A DNA stretch of 64,000 nucleotides from Phytopseudomonas straminea (GTDB lineage Bacteria > Pseudomonadota > Gammaproteobacteria > Pseudomonadales > Pseudomonadaceae): contig NZ_FOMO01000008.1 in NCBI RefSeq assembly GCF_900112645.1, forward strand, positions 124,001 to 188,000. The letters run 5' to 3'. The notes beneath the pieces were generated by a model. It did not search any database, had not been told where the DNA came from, and saw nothing but the letters and a program-made list of their open reading frames with translations. Shown here piece by piece: positions 25,781 to 35,293 of the stretch. Numbering within the stretch: the stretch's first letter is position 1; every line of letters begins with the position of its first letter. Both the position numbers and the translations under genes were made by a program.

Positions 25781-26812
25781 TCAGGACAATGCGCTGGTGT
25801 CGTTGACCAGACCGACCTGATCGCGGCCAGCCTGCTTGGCCATGTACAGGCCCTGGTCGGCAAGGTTGACCAGTTGCAGAGACGTCTGGCCGACCCGCGG
25901 CACCAGGGTGGCGACGCCGATGCTGGCGGTCAGCACCGAGTCCGGCTCTGGTTTGTGGTGGGGGATGCCGAGGTCGGTCACCGCGCGGCGTACCTTTTCG
26001 GCCAGAAGTCGCGCACCGCCAGCTGAAGTGCCGGGCAACACCATGGCGAACTCCTCGCCGCCGTAGCGTGCAGCCAGGTCGGTAGAGCGGCTACAGCTAC
26101 CGCGTAGCGCGGCTGCTACACGGCGCAGAGCATCGTCACCGGCCACATGACCGAAATGATCATTGAAGCTCTTGAAGAAGTCGACGTCGATCATCAGCAG
26201 CGACAGCGCAGTCTGCTCGCGGGTCGCACGGCGCCATTCCATCTCCAGGTACTCATCGAAATGGCGACGATTGGACAGCCCGGTCAGGCCGTCGGAGTTC
26301 ATCAGCCGCTGCAGCACCAGGTTGGTTTCCAGCAGTTGCTGCTGGCTTTCACGCAATGCGCGGTAGGCTTCGTCGCGCTGCAGAAGGGCCATGTAAGAGC
26401 GCGAGTGATAGCGAATACGAGCCACCATCTCGATGGTATCAGGCAGCTTGACCAGGTAATCGTTGGCGCCGGCGGCGAATGCCGAGCTCTTTACCGTGGC
26501 ATCGTCCTTGGTCGACAGCACGATGATCGGCACATCGCGCAACGCCGGGCGCGCACGGTATTCGCCGAGCAGGGTAATGCCGTCGACACCGGGCATCACC
26601 AGATCCTGCAGAATCACCGTCGGGCGCAGCTGCTCGGCCACGGCGATGGCCTGAGTCGGGTCGGAGCAATAGTGGAAATCGATGCCCTCCTCGCCCAGCA
26701 GCTCACGACGAACCGCCTCCCCGATCATCGCCTGGTCATCGACCAGCAACACCATGACCGCGCCGTCCTTGCGTGAGCCGAATTCTTCCATGGATTGGGG
26801 TGGGACTTGCAT
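25781..26812 (-). CDS. wspR: WspR response-regulator diguanylate cyclase
   Basis: A 343-residue cytoplasmic output protein of the Wsp pathway. An N-terminal receiver domain carries the phosphoacceptor in ILQDLVMPGVDG; a helical stalk (QQQLLETNLVLQRLMNSD) and a GGDEF domain with active motif GGEEF follow, with inhibitory RSTD 5 residues before it. Phosphorylation by WspE clusters WspR and raises c-di-GMP, promoting biofilm. The protein is nearly collinear with the P. aeruginosa one. ATG 26812 has GGAG 7 nt upstream. It is the last gene of the operon, 53 nt after wspF. Confidence 0.97.
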   Translation of the reverse strand: MQVPPQSMEEFGSRKDGAVMVLLVDDQAMIGEAVRRELLGEEGIDFHYCSDPTQAIAVAEQLRPTVILQDLVMPGVDGITLLGEYRARPALRDVPIIVLSTKDDATVKSSAFAAGANDYLVKLPDTIEMVARIRYHSRSYMALLQRDEAYRALRESQQQLLETNLVLQRLMNSDGLTGLSNRRHFDEYLEMEWRRATREQTALSLLMIDVDFFKSFNDHFGHVAGDDALRRVAAALRGSCSRSTDLAARYGGEEFAMVLPGTSAGGARLLAEKVRRAVTDLGIPHHKPEPDSVLTASIGVATLVPRVGQTSLQLVNLADQGLYMAKQAGRDQVGLVNDTSALS

Positions 26813-26865
26813 GTTGGTCTCCGGACCGGTTGAAGGCAGGCCTCTGGTGAGTGGCGGTTAGTCTA

Positions 26866-27867
26866 TCAGCCAAACAGTTCGACGATGCGTGGTGCGATAC
26901 GCTCCAGCGTGAGTATTTCGTTGGCCGCCTGCAGTTCGGCGGCGGCCTTGGGCATGCCATACACCGCGCAACTGGCCTGGTTCTGGGCGATGGTGGTGAA
27001 ACCACGGTTGCGCATGTTCTTCAAACCTTGGGCACCGTCGCGGCCCATGCCGGTGAGCAGCACGCCAATGCCCTCGCCCGTCCAGTGCTCGACCAAGCTG
27101 TCAAAAAACACATCGATGGAAGGCCGGTATACGTGGCTGCGCGGCTCCGCGGTGTAGGTCAGGGTGCCGTTGCGCTGCAGGCGCATATGGTTGTTGGTAC
27201 CGGCCAGCAACACCAGGCCCGGCTGCGGTTGCTCACCATCGCGAGCCAGGCGCACCGGCAGGGCCGACTCACCTGCCAGCCATTCGGCCATGCCGGCAGC
27301 GAACACTTCGTCGACATGCTGCACCAGCATCACTGCAGCATTGAAGTTACGCGGTAATTGCTTGAGCAGCACGGCCAGCGCCGCCGGCCCGCCGGCCGAG
27401 GCACCGATAGCCACCAGGCGGCGGGCGGCTGTGTTAGCTGGCGCAGTTGCCGCGGCGATCGGCTTGCGGTTGCTACTCTGGCCGATCAGCCAGCCGATGT
27501 TCTGGATCTTGCGCAGCAGCACCGCAGCTTCGCTACTTTGCCCGCCAAGCGAAGGGGTGTTGACGGCATCCAGAGCACCATGCCCCATGGCTTCGAACAC
27601 GCGGTTGACGTACTGCTCGATATCCACCGAGACGATCAGTACCGCGCAGGGCGTCTGCGCCATGATCCGCCGCGTCGCCTCGACACCGTCCATGACCGGC
27701 ATCAGCAAGTCCATCAATACCAGATCCGGCGTGTCAGCCTGGCAACACGCCACGCCCTCGGCACCGTTGCCCGCCACCCAGACGATACGATGCGCCGGCT
27801 CCTGGGCCAACGCGCGGCGAATGGCCTCCACCGCGAGCGGCATGTCGTTGACGATCCCGATCCTCAT
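26866..27867 (-). CDS. wspF: WspF CheB-type methylesterase
   Basis: A 333-residue CheB-like protein with a receiver domain (LMDLLMPVMDG) and a methylesterase domain. The catalytic triad residues are visible: Ser in IGASAGGPAA, His in VQHVDEVFAAGMAEWL and Asp in GMGRDGAQG. It demethylates WspA and so damps signalling; its loss is the classical cause of wrinkly, hyper-biofilm variants. The start ATG overlaps the wspE stop by 4 nt (ATGA), giving translational coupling. Confidence 0.96.
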   Translation of the reverse strand: MRIGIVNDMPLAVEAIRRALAQEPAHRIVWVAGNGAEGVACCQADTPDLVLMDLLMPVMDGVEATRRIMAQTPCAVLIVSVDIEQYVNRVFEAMGHGALDAVNTPSLGGQSSEAAVLLRKIQNIGWLIGQSSNRKPIAAATAPANTAARRLVAIGASAGGPAALAVLLKQLPRNFNAAVMLVQHVDEVFAAGMAEWLAGESALPVRLARDGEQPQPGLVLLAGTNNHMRLQRNGTLTYTAEPRSHVYRPSIDVFFDSLVEHWTGEGIGVLLTGMGRDGAQGLKNMRNRGFTTIAQNQASCAVYGMPKAAAELQAANEILTLERIAPRIVELFG

Positions 27868-30164
27868 TCGTGTGGTTCCCCTACCAGGTCAACCACGGCG
27901 TCGAGTAACGCCTCGTCATGGAAACTGGCCTTGGCAAGATAATAGTCGGCCCCGGCATCCAGTCCACGCCGGCGGTCTTCTTCCCGATCCTTGTAGGACA
28001 CCACCATCACCGGCAGCGACTGCAGGCGGCTGTCGCGGCGTACCAGGGTGACCAATTCGATGCCGTCCATGCGTGGCATGTCGATGTCAGTTATGAGCAA
28101 ATCGAAGTGCTCGGCGCGCAGCGCGTTCCAGCCGTCCATGCCATCCACTGCCACCGCCACGTCGTAGCCGCGCGACAGCAAAAGCTTGCGTTCCAGCTCG
28201 CGCACGGTCAGCGAGTCGTCGACCACCAGCACGCGCTTGCGCTTGCTGCCGGACAGTTGCCGAGCGTTGCGGTCGACCCGTTCCAGGCGCCCGCTGCCGA
28301 GCAGCTTGGCCACCGAATGCAGCATGTCCTCGACATCGAGAATCAACACCGGAGTGCCGTCGTCCAGCAGGGCGCCGGCGGATACGTCCTGCACCTTGCC
28401 CAGGCGCGCGTCCAGCGGCATCACCACCAGGGTGCGTTCGCCGATGAAGCGCTCGACCACCAGACCGAACAGGCTGTCGCGGTCGCGGATCAGCACCACG
28501 GGGATGCCGTTGTCGCTGGGCTTGCCTTCCGGACGCTGGAGAATCTGGCTGGCGGCGATCAGGCCGACGTGCTGGCCCTCGCTCCAGAAGTGCTGACGAC
28601 CTTCGAGCTGAACGATGTCCTCGGCCTGCAGACGGGTCATGCGTTCAATATGGGCGAGCGGCAGCGCGTAGGCTTCGCCGCCCACCTCGACCACCAGGCT
28701 GCGCACCACCGACAAGGTCAGCGGCACTTCCAGGTGGAAGGTCGAGCCCTTGCCGTGGCGCTGCTGCATGCGTACGCCGCCACGCAGCTGCCGCACCATA
28801 TGTTGTACGGCGTCCAGGCCAACACCACGGCCGGACACCTCGGTAACCTGATCGCGCATGCTGAAGCCAGGCAGGAACAGGAAAGCCAGCAGTTCGTCTT
28901 CGGTCAGCTGCTGGCCAGTCTGCTCGGTGGCGAAACCGCGGCTGATCACCGCCTGGCGCAGCTTCTCGAGATCAACGCCGCCGCCATCGTCGCGCAGCTC
29001 GAGCAACAGCATGCCGGCATGGTGACGGGCACGGATCAGAATCTGCCCTTCGGCCGGTTTGCCCTGAGCCAGGCGCCGCTCGGGCGTCTCGATACCGTGG
29101 TCCAGAGCATTGCGTAGCAGATGGGTGAGCGGCGCTTCGAGGCGTTCAAGCACATCGCGGTCGACCTGGCTGCTCTCGCCTTCGACCACCAGGCGCACCT
29201 GCTTGCCAAGCGAGCGGGATAGGTCACGCAGCATGCGTTCCTGCCCGGCCAGCACATCGGCGAATGGACGCATGCGCGAGGCCAGCGCAGCGTCGTAGAG
29301 CGACTGGGCGCGCTGTCCACCCTGCCAGCCGAAGTCGTCCAGGTCGGTCATGTGCTGAACCAGCAGCTGCTGGCACTCGCCAAGCGCTTGGCGAGTTTCC
29401 TGCAGCATGGCCTCGGCCTGGGCATCCACAGCGCCCTTGGGCAACGCTTCGCGTGCCATATCCAGTGCGCGGCGGGCTGTGGCCTGCAGACGTTTCAGGC
29501 GCTGCAGGCTGTCGCCCAGGGGTTTGATGCGCTGGAATTCCACCAGGGATTTGCTGGAGATATCCAGCAGGTGATCGAGTCGTTCGGCACTGACCCGCAG
29601 AATCCGAGCGCGGCCCTCGCCTGCAGGCTCGCTGGGTTCCGGTTTGGCAGGCGGCAGTGCAACGGGCGGCTCGACAACAGGTGCTTTAACTGACGACTCG
29701 GATGGCGCAATGGCGGCAGCAGGCTCCGCAACAGGAGTTGATGCTTGCACCGGCGCCGCAGACGGAGCCGGGAGCCCGCGCGCCAATGCGCCCAGGCGCG
29801 CCACCAGGGCGTCGATACCAGGATCGACCGCACCGGGCTGAAGCGGCGTGCCAAGCCCAAGCAGAATATCGGCGCCCTGCAGCAAGGCGTCGATGTGCTC
29901 AGGGCTGAGCAGCAGGCGGCCTTCCTGGGCTTCGACCAGGCAATCCTCCATGACGTGGGCGACCTTGACCCCGGCATCCAGGCCGACGATACGTGCCGCC
30001 CCCTTGAGCGAGTGGGCCGCGCGCATGCAGGCCTCGAGGCTGCTGGCATGCCGTGGGTCACGCTCGAGCACCATCAGGCCGCTGTTGAGCACCTGGGTCT
30101 GGGCCTCGGCTTCAAGCTTGAACAGCTCCAGCAGTGATGCGTCGCGCATCTGATCGGGTGTCAT
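27864..30164 (-). CDS. wspE: WspE hybrid CheA-type histidine kinase
   Basis: A 766-residue hybrid kinase. It has an N-terminal Hpt domain with the phospho-histidine in AHSLKGAARIVG, a Pro/Ala linker, an ATP-binding domain (N box LLRNALDHG, G boxes DDGGGVD and GRGVGLDAV), a CheW-like domain, and a C-terminal receiver (VVDDSLTVRE, ITDIDMPRMDG). It takes signals from the WspA-WspB-WspD complex and phosphorylates WspR and WspF. Its ATG overlaps the stop of wspD and its stop overlaps the ATG of wspF. Confidence 0.96.
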   Translation of the reverse strand: MTPDQMRDASLLELFKLEAEAQTQVLNSGLMVLERDPRHASSLEACMRAAHSLKGAARIVGLDAGVKVAHVMEDCLVEAQEGRLLLSPEHIDALLQGADILLGLGTPLQPGAVDPGIDALVARLGALARGLPAPSAAPVQASTPVAEPAAAIAPSESSVKAPVVEPPVALPPAKPEPSEPAGEGRARILRVSAERLDHLLDISSKSLVEFQRIKPLGDSLQRLKRLQATARRALDMAREALPKGAVDAQAEAMLQETRQALGECQQLLVQHMTDLDDFGWQGGQRAQSLYDAALASRMRPFADVLAGQERMLRDLSRSLGKQVRLVVEGESSQVDRDVLERLEAPLTHLLRNALDHGIETPERRLAQGKPAEGQILIRARHHAGMLLLELRDDGGGVDLEKLRQAVISRGFATEQTGQQLTEDELLAFLFLPGFSMRDQVTEVSGRGVGLDAVQHMVRQLRGGVRMQQRHGKGSTFHLEVPLTLSVVRSLVVEVGGEAYALPLAHIERMTRLQAEDIVQLEGRQHFWSEGQHVGLIAASQILQRPEGKPSDNGIPVVLIRDRDSLFGLVVERFIGERTLVVMPLDARLGKVQDVSAGALLDDGTPVLILDVEDMLHSVAKLLGSGRLERVDRNARQLSGSKRKRVLVVDDSLTVRELERKLLLSRGYDVAVAVDGMDGWNALRAEHFDLLITDIDMPRMDGIELVTLVRRDSRLQSLPVMVVSYKDREEDRRRGLDAGADYYLAKASFHDEALLDAVVDLVGEPHE

Positions 30165-30841
30165 CCGAGACTCCTGGCGATGGTCTGCTGCACGAGCTGT
30201 TCGTCGAGCAGGGTCACGCTACGGCCTTTCCATTGCAACACGCCCGCCGCGAACCGGCGGCCCACCGGTACGCTGCCAGCGCCGGACTCGACGATCTGGC
30301 CGACGGCGATCGCCTCGATGCCCTCGACCTCGTCGACCGGAATCACCACCGGCCCGTCCGCCAGGTTGAAGATCAGCATACGCGGCACCACGCGGCGCTC
30401 GCTTACCGCCTCGCCGGGCTCGAGCCCGAGCATTTCGCCCAGGGAAAAGCACGCCACCAGGGCGCCGCGAACGTTGGTCACGCCGATCAGCCCCAGCGAG
30501 CGCTGGTGCGGCAGGGAATGGATCGGCGTACTGGCGGCGACTTCGCTGAGCGCCCGGGTCGGCAAGGCCAACCAGGCATCACCCAGACGGAACAGCAGCA
30601 GCGAACGGCGCTCGCTGTCGTCCTGTTCGACCCATTCCTCATCGGGCTGGGCGTCGCTGCGCTGCAGCGCGAAGCGGTCAAGCAGTCGAGTAGCCAGTTC
30701 GGCGTGCACTTCGCAATTGCGGCAGTGGATATGTTTGACCAGGCGTTCGCAGGACTTGTCGCCCTGCACGCCGATGCGGTTCCAGCAGTCGTCGACGGCA
30801 TCGCGCTCGGCATCGCTCAGCGGCAGCAAGTTATCGCTCAT
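30161..30841 (-). CDS. wspD: WspD CheW-like coupling protein
   Basis: A 226-residue protein with a cysteine-containing N-terminal extension (HCRNCEVHAELATRLLDR) and a CheW-like domain (LLLFRLGDAWLALPT, GLIGVTNVRGALVACFSL). It couples receptor WspA to kinase WspE. ATG 30841 is used; GTG 30844 is an alternative start with better spacing from GGAG. It overlaps the end of wspC by 11 nt and ends in an ATGA overlap with wspE. Confidence 0.93.
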   Translation of the reverse strand: MSDNLLPLSDAERDAVDDCWNRIGVQGDKSCERLVKHIHCRNCEVHAELATRLLDRFALQRSDAQPDEEWVEQDDSERRSLLLFRLGDAWLALPTRALSEVAASTPIHSLPHQRSLGLIGVTNVRGALVACFSLGEMLGLEPGEAVSERRVVPRMLIFNLADGPVVIPVDEVEGIEAIAVGQIVESGAGSVPVGRRFAAGVLQWKGRSVTLLDEQLVQQTIARSLG

Positions 30842-32081
30842 CACGGCTCACTCCACGGCCCGCTCGCTGTTGCAGGCGCTTGGCACCGGCCAAGTCGCCA
30901 CCGGCGGCGAGCAGCGCCGACAGGTGCGCCAGGGCCTCGGCATGGGTCGGCGCCAGGTAAAGGGTTTTGCGGTAATAGGCCTGGGCTTCGCTGCGGCGCC
31001 CGGCCACATCGCTGAGCAACCCTAGCCAGTAAAACACCTGGGCGTCTGGCCCATGGGCGGCGAGGTAGCGCTCACAGGCGGCGCGCGCTTCGTCACTGCG
31101 CCCGGCATTGGCGAGGGCGGCAATTTCCTCCAGTGCGCTATCGGCAACGACCGCAGCAGGTGCAGGCGCCGCGGGCGGCGTGCGAATTACCGCAGCAGGC
31201 ACCCGGGCAGCCGAGCGCGGTAAAGGCGCTGTTCTGGGCGCAGGCTTCGCCGGAACTTGAAGGCTTGGCGCTGGCGACTGCACTGGCCGCGCGGCCTGAC
31301 GACGAAATACAAACGCCAGCGGAATACTCAACGCCTGCATGCCGATCTGGCTGAACAGGCTGGCCTCGGCGGGGCCGATGAACATTGCACCGTCATTGCG
31401 CATTAGTCGCTGCAACACACTGGCTACCGCATGTTGGGTCGGTCGGTCGAAATAGATCAGCAGGTTGCGGCAGAACACGAAATCATAGGGCGCTTCGCCG
31501 GCCAGCAAGCCGGGCGCCAGTAGATTGCCAGCCAACAGGCGCACCTTGCGTCGTACCTCAGTGCGCAGCTCGAAGCCCTCTGGGGTTTCGCTGAAATGAC
31601 GATCACGAAAGCTCAGGTCGTCGCCACGAAAGGAATTGCGGCCATACAGGGCCCGCTCGGCTCTCTGCAGGTTGACCTCGCTGATGTCCATGGCATCGAT
31701 GCGAAAGCCGTCGCCTGGCACACCGGCATCAAGCAGTGCCATGGCGATCGAATAGGGCTCCTCGCCGGTTGAGCATGGCAGGCTGAGGATGCGCAGCGGC
31801 CGGGCACCAGCCAGTTGCACGCAGCGCTCACGGGCCAGGCTGACCAGCGCGACGAAGGATTCCGGGTAACGGAAGAACCAGGTTTCCGGCACCACCACCG
31901 CCTCGACCAGCGCCTGCTGCTCACTGGCCGACCCCTGCACTTTCAACCAGTAGGTATCCTCGTCGCCACAGCTCAGTGCCGCGATACGCTGACGAACCGC
32001 ACGCTCGATCACCACCTGACCGACTGATTCGGCATCCAGGCCGATAAGGCCGTGCAGGAGCCGTTCAAAACGCGCGCTCAT
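30831..32081 (-). CDS. wspC: WspC CheR-type methyltransferase with TPR tail
   Basis: A 416-residue protein. The N-terminal CheR methyltransferase domain carries the SAM-binding LPCSTGEEPYSIAMAL and the DFVFCRNLLIYFD motif. A Pro/Ala-rich linker (about 280-330) follows, then TPR-like repeats (FYWLGLLSDVAGRRSEAQAY). It methylates glutamates of WspA and is needed for signalling. The start is set at 32081, giving MSARFERLL, and it overlaps the end of wspB by 4 nt. A longer open frame upstream lies within wspB and is not used. Confidence 0.95.
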   Translation of the reverse strand: MSARFERLLHGLIGLDAESVGQVVIERAVRQRIAALSCGDEDTYWLKVQGSASEQQALVEAVVVPETWFFRYPESFVALVSLARERCVQLAGARPLRILSLPCSTGEEPYSIAMALLDAGVPGDGFRIDAMDISEVNLQRAERALYGRNSFRGDDLSFRDRHFSETPEGFELRTEVRRKVRLLAGNLLAPGLLAGEAPYDFVFCRNLLIYFDRPTQHAVASVLQRLMRNDGAMFIGPAEASLFSQIGMQALSIPLAFVFRRQAARPVQSPAPSLQVPAKPAPRTAPLPRSAARVPAAVIRTPPAAPAPAAVVADSALEEIAALANAGRSDEARAACERYLAAHGPDAQVFYWLGLLSDVAGRRSEAQAYYRKTLYLAPTHAEALAHLSALLAAGGDLAGAKRLQQRAGRGVSRDER

Positions 32082-32575
32082 CGACCGCCCTCCGCAAGCG
32101 GCGCGTACAGTAACTCGCGGACCGGCTCGTCGAGCAGGTCCGCGACCCGAACCCACTGCACCAGGCCCTGCTCGGACTTGAGGACCGGGCCCAGATACCG
32201 GGCGTTCGGCAGGTCGACGCCGCTGTCCACAAAGGACTCGGCAGGGCTGCGCAGGGTGTCACTGGCCTGCTCCAGAATCAGGCCCAGCCAGCGGGTCTGA
32301 TAATGCACGACGACCAAGCGGGTGCTGGTGCGCACCACTGCAGGCTGCCCTAGCGCCTGGGCAGCCAGGTCGATCACCGGCACGGGTGTGCCGCGAAACA
32401 CGAACAATCCAGCCACCCACGCCGGTGCGGCGGGAATCTGCTTAAAGCGGCGCAACGGCAACACTTCGACCACCTCGTGAACGTCCAGGGCGTAGCGGTC
32501 GCTGCCCATGCTGAACAGCAGGAACAGTTGTCCCGGACTACGCCGCCCCGGCGAAGACCTGCCTGCCTCGGTCAT
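32078..32575 (-). CDS. wspB: WspB CheW-like coupling protein
   Basis: A 165-residue single CheW domain (QLFLLFSMGSDRYALDVHEV, AGLFVFRGTPVPVIDLAAQ). It couples WspA to WspE. ATG 32575 follows the wspA stop (32580-32582) by 4 nt, and its stop overlaps the wspC ATG. The tight spacing supports one operon wspA-B-C-D-E-F-R. Confidence 0.94.
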   Translation of the reverse strand: MTEAGRSSPGRRSPGQLFLLFSMGSDRYALDVHEVVEVLPLRRFKQIPAAPAWVAGLFVFRGTPVPVIDLAAQALGQPAVVRTSTRLVVVHYQTRWLGLILEQASDTLRSPAESFVDSGVDLPNARYLGPVLKSEQGLVQWVRVADLLDEPVRELLYAPLAEGGR

Positions 32576-32579
32576 TGAT

Positions 32580-34214
32580 TCAGACCTTGAAGCGGCTGAC
32601 GCCGGTGCGCAGACCGTTCGCCACGAGATTGAGGTCGTCGATGGAGGCGCTGGCTTGGCGCAGCGACTCGACGGTCTGCGACGAGGCCTCGCTGAGCTGC
32701 ACCAGCGCCTGGTTGATCTGCTCGGCACCGGTGGACTGCGCCTGCATGCCTTCGTTGACCATCAGCACGCGCGGCGCCAGCGCCTGCACCTGATGAATGA
32801 TCTGCGCCAACTGCTCACCAACTTGCCCCACCTCGGCGATACCGCGGCGTACCTCCTCGGAGAAGCGGTCCATGCCCATCACACCGGCGGATACTGCCGA
32901 CTGGATCTCACGCACCATTTGCTCGATGTCGTAGGTGGCCACCGCCGTCTGATCAGCCAGGCGGCGCACTTCGGTGGCGACCACCGCGAACCCCCGCCCG
33001 TACTCCCCGGCCTTCTCCGCCTCGATGGCCGCATTGAGCGACAGCAGGTTGGTCTGGTCCGCCACTTTGACGATGGTGGTGACCACATGATTGATGTTGC
33101 CAGCCTTCTCGTTGAGGATCGCTAGCTTGGCGTTGACCAGCTCGGCGGCGCTCATGACCTGGTGCATGGTGTCTTCCATGCGCGCCAAGCCGAGCTGGCC
33201 GGCACCGGCCAGGGTCGAGGTTTGTTCGGCGGCGCCGGAAACCTCGGTCATGGTGCGCACCAGGTCCCGGGACGTAGCAGCGATTTCCCTAGAGGTGGCA
33301 CCGATTTCCGTAGTGGTGGCAGCCGTTTCGGTGGCCGTAGCCTGCTGCTGTTTGGAGGTAGCGGCGATCTCGGTCACCGAGGTGGTGACCTGCACGGCCG
33401 AGCGCTGCGCCTGGGCGACCAGCGCTTTGATTTCTTCTGCCATACCGTTGAAACCGGTTTCGATAGCGCCGAACTCGTCGCGACGGCCCAGATTCAGCCG
33501 CGCGGTCAGATCGCCACTGGCCAATGTCTGCAGGGTGTTGACCACCTGTTGCACCGGGCGGGTAATCGCCTGCATCAGGAAGTAGCCGCACACGAATGCG
33601 ACGATGATCGCCAACAGCACGGAAATTGCCATGCTCAGCTCGGCGCGGTTGACTGCCGACACGATGTCGCCCGCAGAGGAATAAGCCACATCGCGATTGA
33701 GTTCGATCATCGAGGTCAGCTGCGTGCGGCCTTCGTTCCAAGTATTGGTGAGCTGACCGTTGAGCTGTGCCTCGGCGTCGGCCTGACGCCCCAGGTCATA
33801 GAGGTCGAGGACTTCAGCCTGCTGCTGAATGAACAGATCTCGGGTCTTTTCGAACGCCTCGAGTGCGCTTCGGTCGGCGTCATCGCGGATGGTGGCGCGG
33901 TAGTCAGTGAGGGACGCAGCCAGTTTGTCGTTAGCCCCCTTGATCAGTTGCTTGTCCGCGTCGGCGAGGCTGTGCACTTCACGCAAGCTGACCTGAACGA
34001 TGGTCTGGTGAAACATGTCCGTCCAGCCGCTGCGCACCTGAGTAATCTGGAACATACCGGGCATGGCGTCGTCCAGCAGGCGAGTAGCGCCTTCCTCGAC
34101 CTTCAGCAGGCGCTCGAAGGATGACACCGCCATCAGCACCATGATCGCGATGATGACCGCAAAACTTGCCTGGATACGCTGGCGAACAGTCCAGTTCTTC
34201 ACATTCAACCCCAT
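32580..34214 (-). CDS. wspA: WspA surface-sensing chemoreceptor
   Basis: A 544-residue membrane receptor: TM1 about 12-30, a four-helix-bundle periplasmic domain (about 35-190), TM2 about 193-215, HAMP, and a long cytoplasmic signalling coiled coil. Its tip is the conserved QTNLLSLNAAIEAEKAGEYG region. WspA senses contact with surfaces or envelope stress and, unlike polar chemoreceptors, is laterally distributed, by established P. aeruginosa work. It is the first gene of the wsp operon. The ATG at 34214 has only a weak ribosome site. Confidence 0.96.
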   Translation of the reverse strand: MGLNVKNWTVRQRIQASFAVIIAIMVLMAVSSFERLLKVEEGATRLLDDAMPGMFQITQVRSGWTDMFHQTIVQVSLREVHSLADADKQLIKGANDKLAASLTDYRATIRDDADRSALEAFEKTRDLFIQQQAEVLDLYDLGRQADAEAQLNGQLTNTWNEGRTQLTSMIELNRDVAYSSAGDIVSAVNRAELSMAISVLLAIIVAFVCGYFLMQAITRPVQQVVNTLQTLASGDLTARLNLGRRDEFGAIETGFNGMAEEIKALVAQAQRSAVQVTTSVTEIAATSKQQQATATETAATTTEIGATSREIAATSRDLVRTMTEVSGAAEQTSTLAGAGQLGLARMEDTMHQVMSAAELVNAKLAILNEKAGNINHVVTTIVKVADQTNLLSLNAAIEAEKAGEYGRGFAVVATEVRRLADQTAVATYDIEQMVREIQSAVSAGVMGMDRFSEEVRRGIAEVGQVGEQLAQIIHQVQALAPRVLMVNEGMQAQSTGAEQINQALVQLSEASSQTVESLRQASASIDDLNLVANGLRTGVSRFKV

Positions 34215-34403
34215 CTGCCGATATTACTGATCCGCCGCAGGGCAGCGCCTCCAGCTCATCCTGCCGGACTCTAGGGGCGTTGCGAGTGCAGCGCAAGCGA
34301 GACCGGACCTATTCACTGTAGAACAGGCACCCGGACATGAAGAGGGAGAACGCGGACAGCTGCCGGGCGGCACGAGGCCACCGGCAGTCATAGTGCGAGG
34401 GGA

Positions 34404-35129
34404 TTAATTGAGGTCTTGGCGAACCTGGGCTTCCAGCTCGGCTTTGAGGGCCGGGTCGAGCTTGAGGTGGCGGGCCAGCTCGTCCAGATAGGCGCGCTCC
34501 ATGAAGTGCTCCTCGTCGACCATCAGCACACTGGCCACGTACATCTCCGCGGCCATTTCCGGCGTACTGGCGGCGCGCGCCACCTCGGCCGGGTCCAGTG
34601 GTTTGTTCAGTTCGGCGTGAAGCCAATGTTGAGTTTCGCTGTCGCTGGCCAGCTTGCTGAACTCGCCCTCGATCAGCTCGCGCTCGCGTTCGTCGACATG
34701 ACCGTCGGCCTTGGCTGCAGCCACCAGCGCCTTGAGGATGCCCTGGCTGTGCAGCTCCACCTCGGGCGCCGGCAGTCGATCGATGGTCTGCGGCTCACCC
34801 TTGGGAGCGCCCGCCTGCTTGGCCTGCCAGTTGCCGTAGGCCTTGTAGGCGATCACTCCCAGGGCGGCCAGGCCGCCATAGATCGCCACCTTGCCACCGA
34901 CCTTGCGGACGCGCTTATTGCCCAGCAGCATGGCCAGCGCCGCACCGCCGCCAGCGCCCTTGAGCATCGAGCCCAGATCGCTACCACCACCAGAGGATTT
35001 GCCAGAAGCGCCGCCAAGCAAGCCGCCCAGGGCGTCGCCCAGGCCGGATGAGGATTTACCAGCGGTTTTCTGTTGCAGCAATTGCTGCCCGGACTTGAGC
35101 AGTTGATCGAGCAAGCCACGCGTATTCAT
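34404..35129 (-). CDS. DUF533 / TerB-like membrane protein
   Basis: A 241-residue protein. The N-terminal region is low-complexity, rich in Gly, Ser and Lys (SGLGDALGGLLGGASGKS). It is followed by one hydrophobic segment and then a helical TerB-like DUF533 domain with the acidic DGHVDERERELIEGEF metal-binding-like stretch. The family is annotated as tellurite-resistance-like, but its function is unknown. ATG 35129 has GGAG 6-7 nt upstream, which decides it over an in-frame ATG 12 nt earlier. Its neighbours are recJ and wspA, both on the same strand; it may be monocistronic. Confidence 0.8.
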   Translation of the reverse strand: MNTRGLLDQLLKSGQQLLQQKTAGKSSSGLGDALGGLLGGASGKSSGGGSDLGSMLKGAGGGAALAMLLGNKRVRKVGGKVAIYGGLAALGVIAYKAYGNWQAKQAGAPKGEPQTIDRLPAPEVELHSQGILKALVAAAKADGHVDERERELIEGEFSKLASDSETQHWLHAELNKPLDPAEVARAASTPEMAAEMYVASVLMVDEEHFMERAYLDELARHLKLDPALKAELEAQVRQDLN

Positions 35130-35293
35130 GGACGTCTCCAAGGATTCGGAACGGATGAATCTACTGCGAAGCCTGGCCGCCGTCGGTTACAGATTGCGTC
35201 AGGATATTGCGCGAACGGCCGGCACCCGCAGGTCGATAGACAGATGACCTACAGGCAACGTTCAGCGCGGCGATAGGGCGCGTGGTGATGCGA

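Noticed and set aside
34359..34388. CTGCCGG...CCGGCAG hairpin between wspA and the DUF533 gene as a terminator
   Set aside because: The loop is long and there is no T run on either strand.
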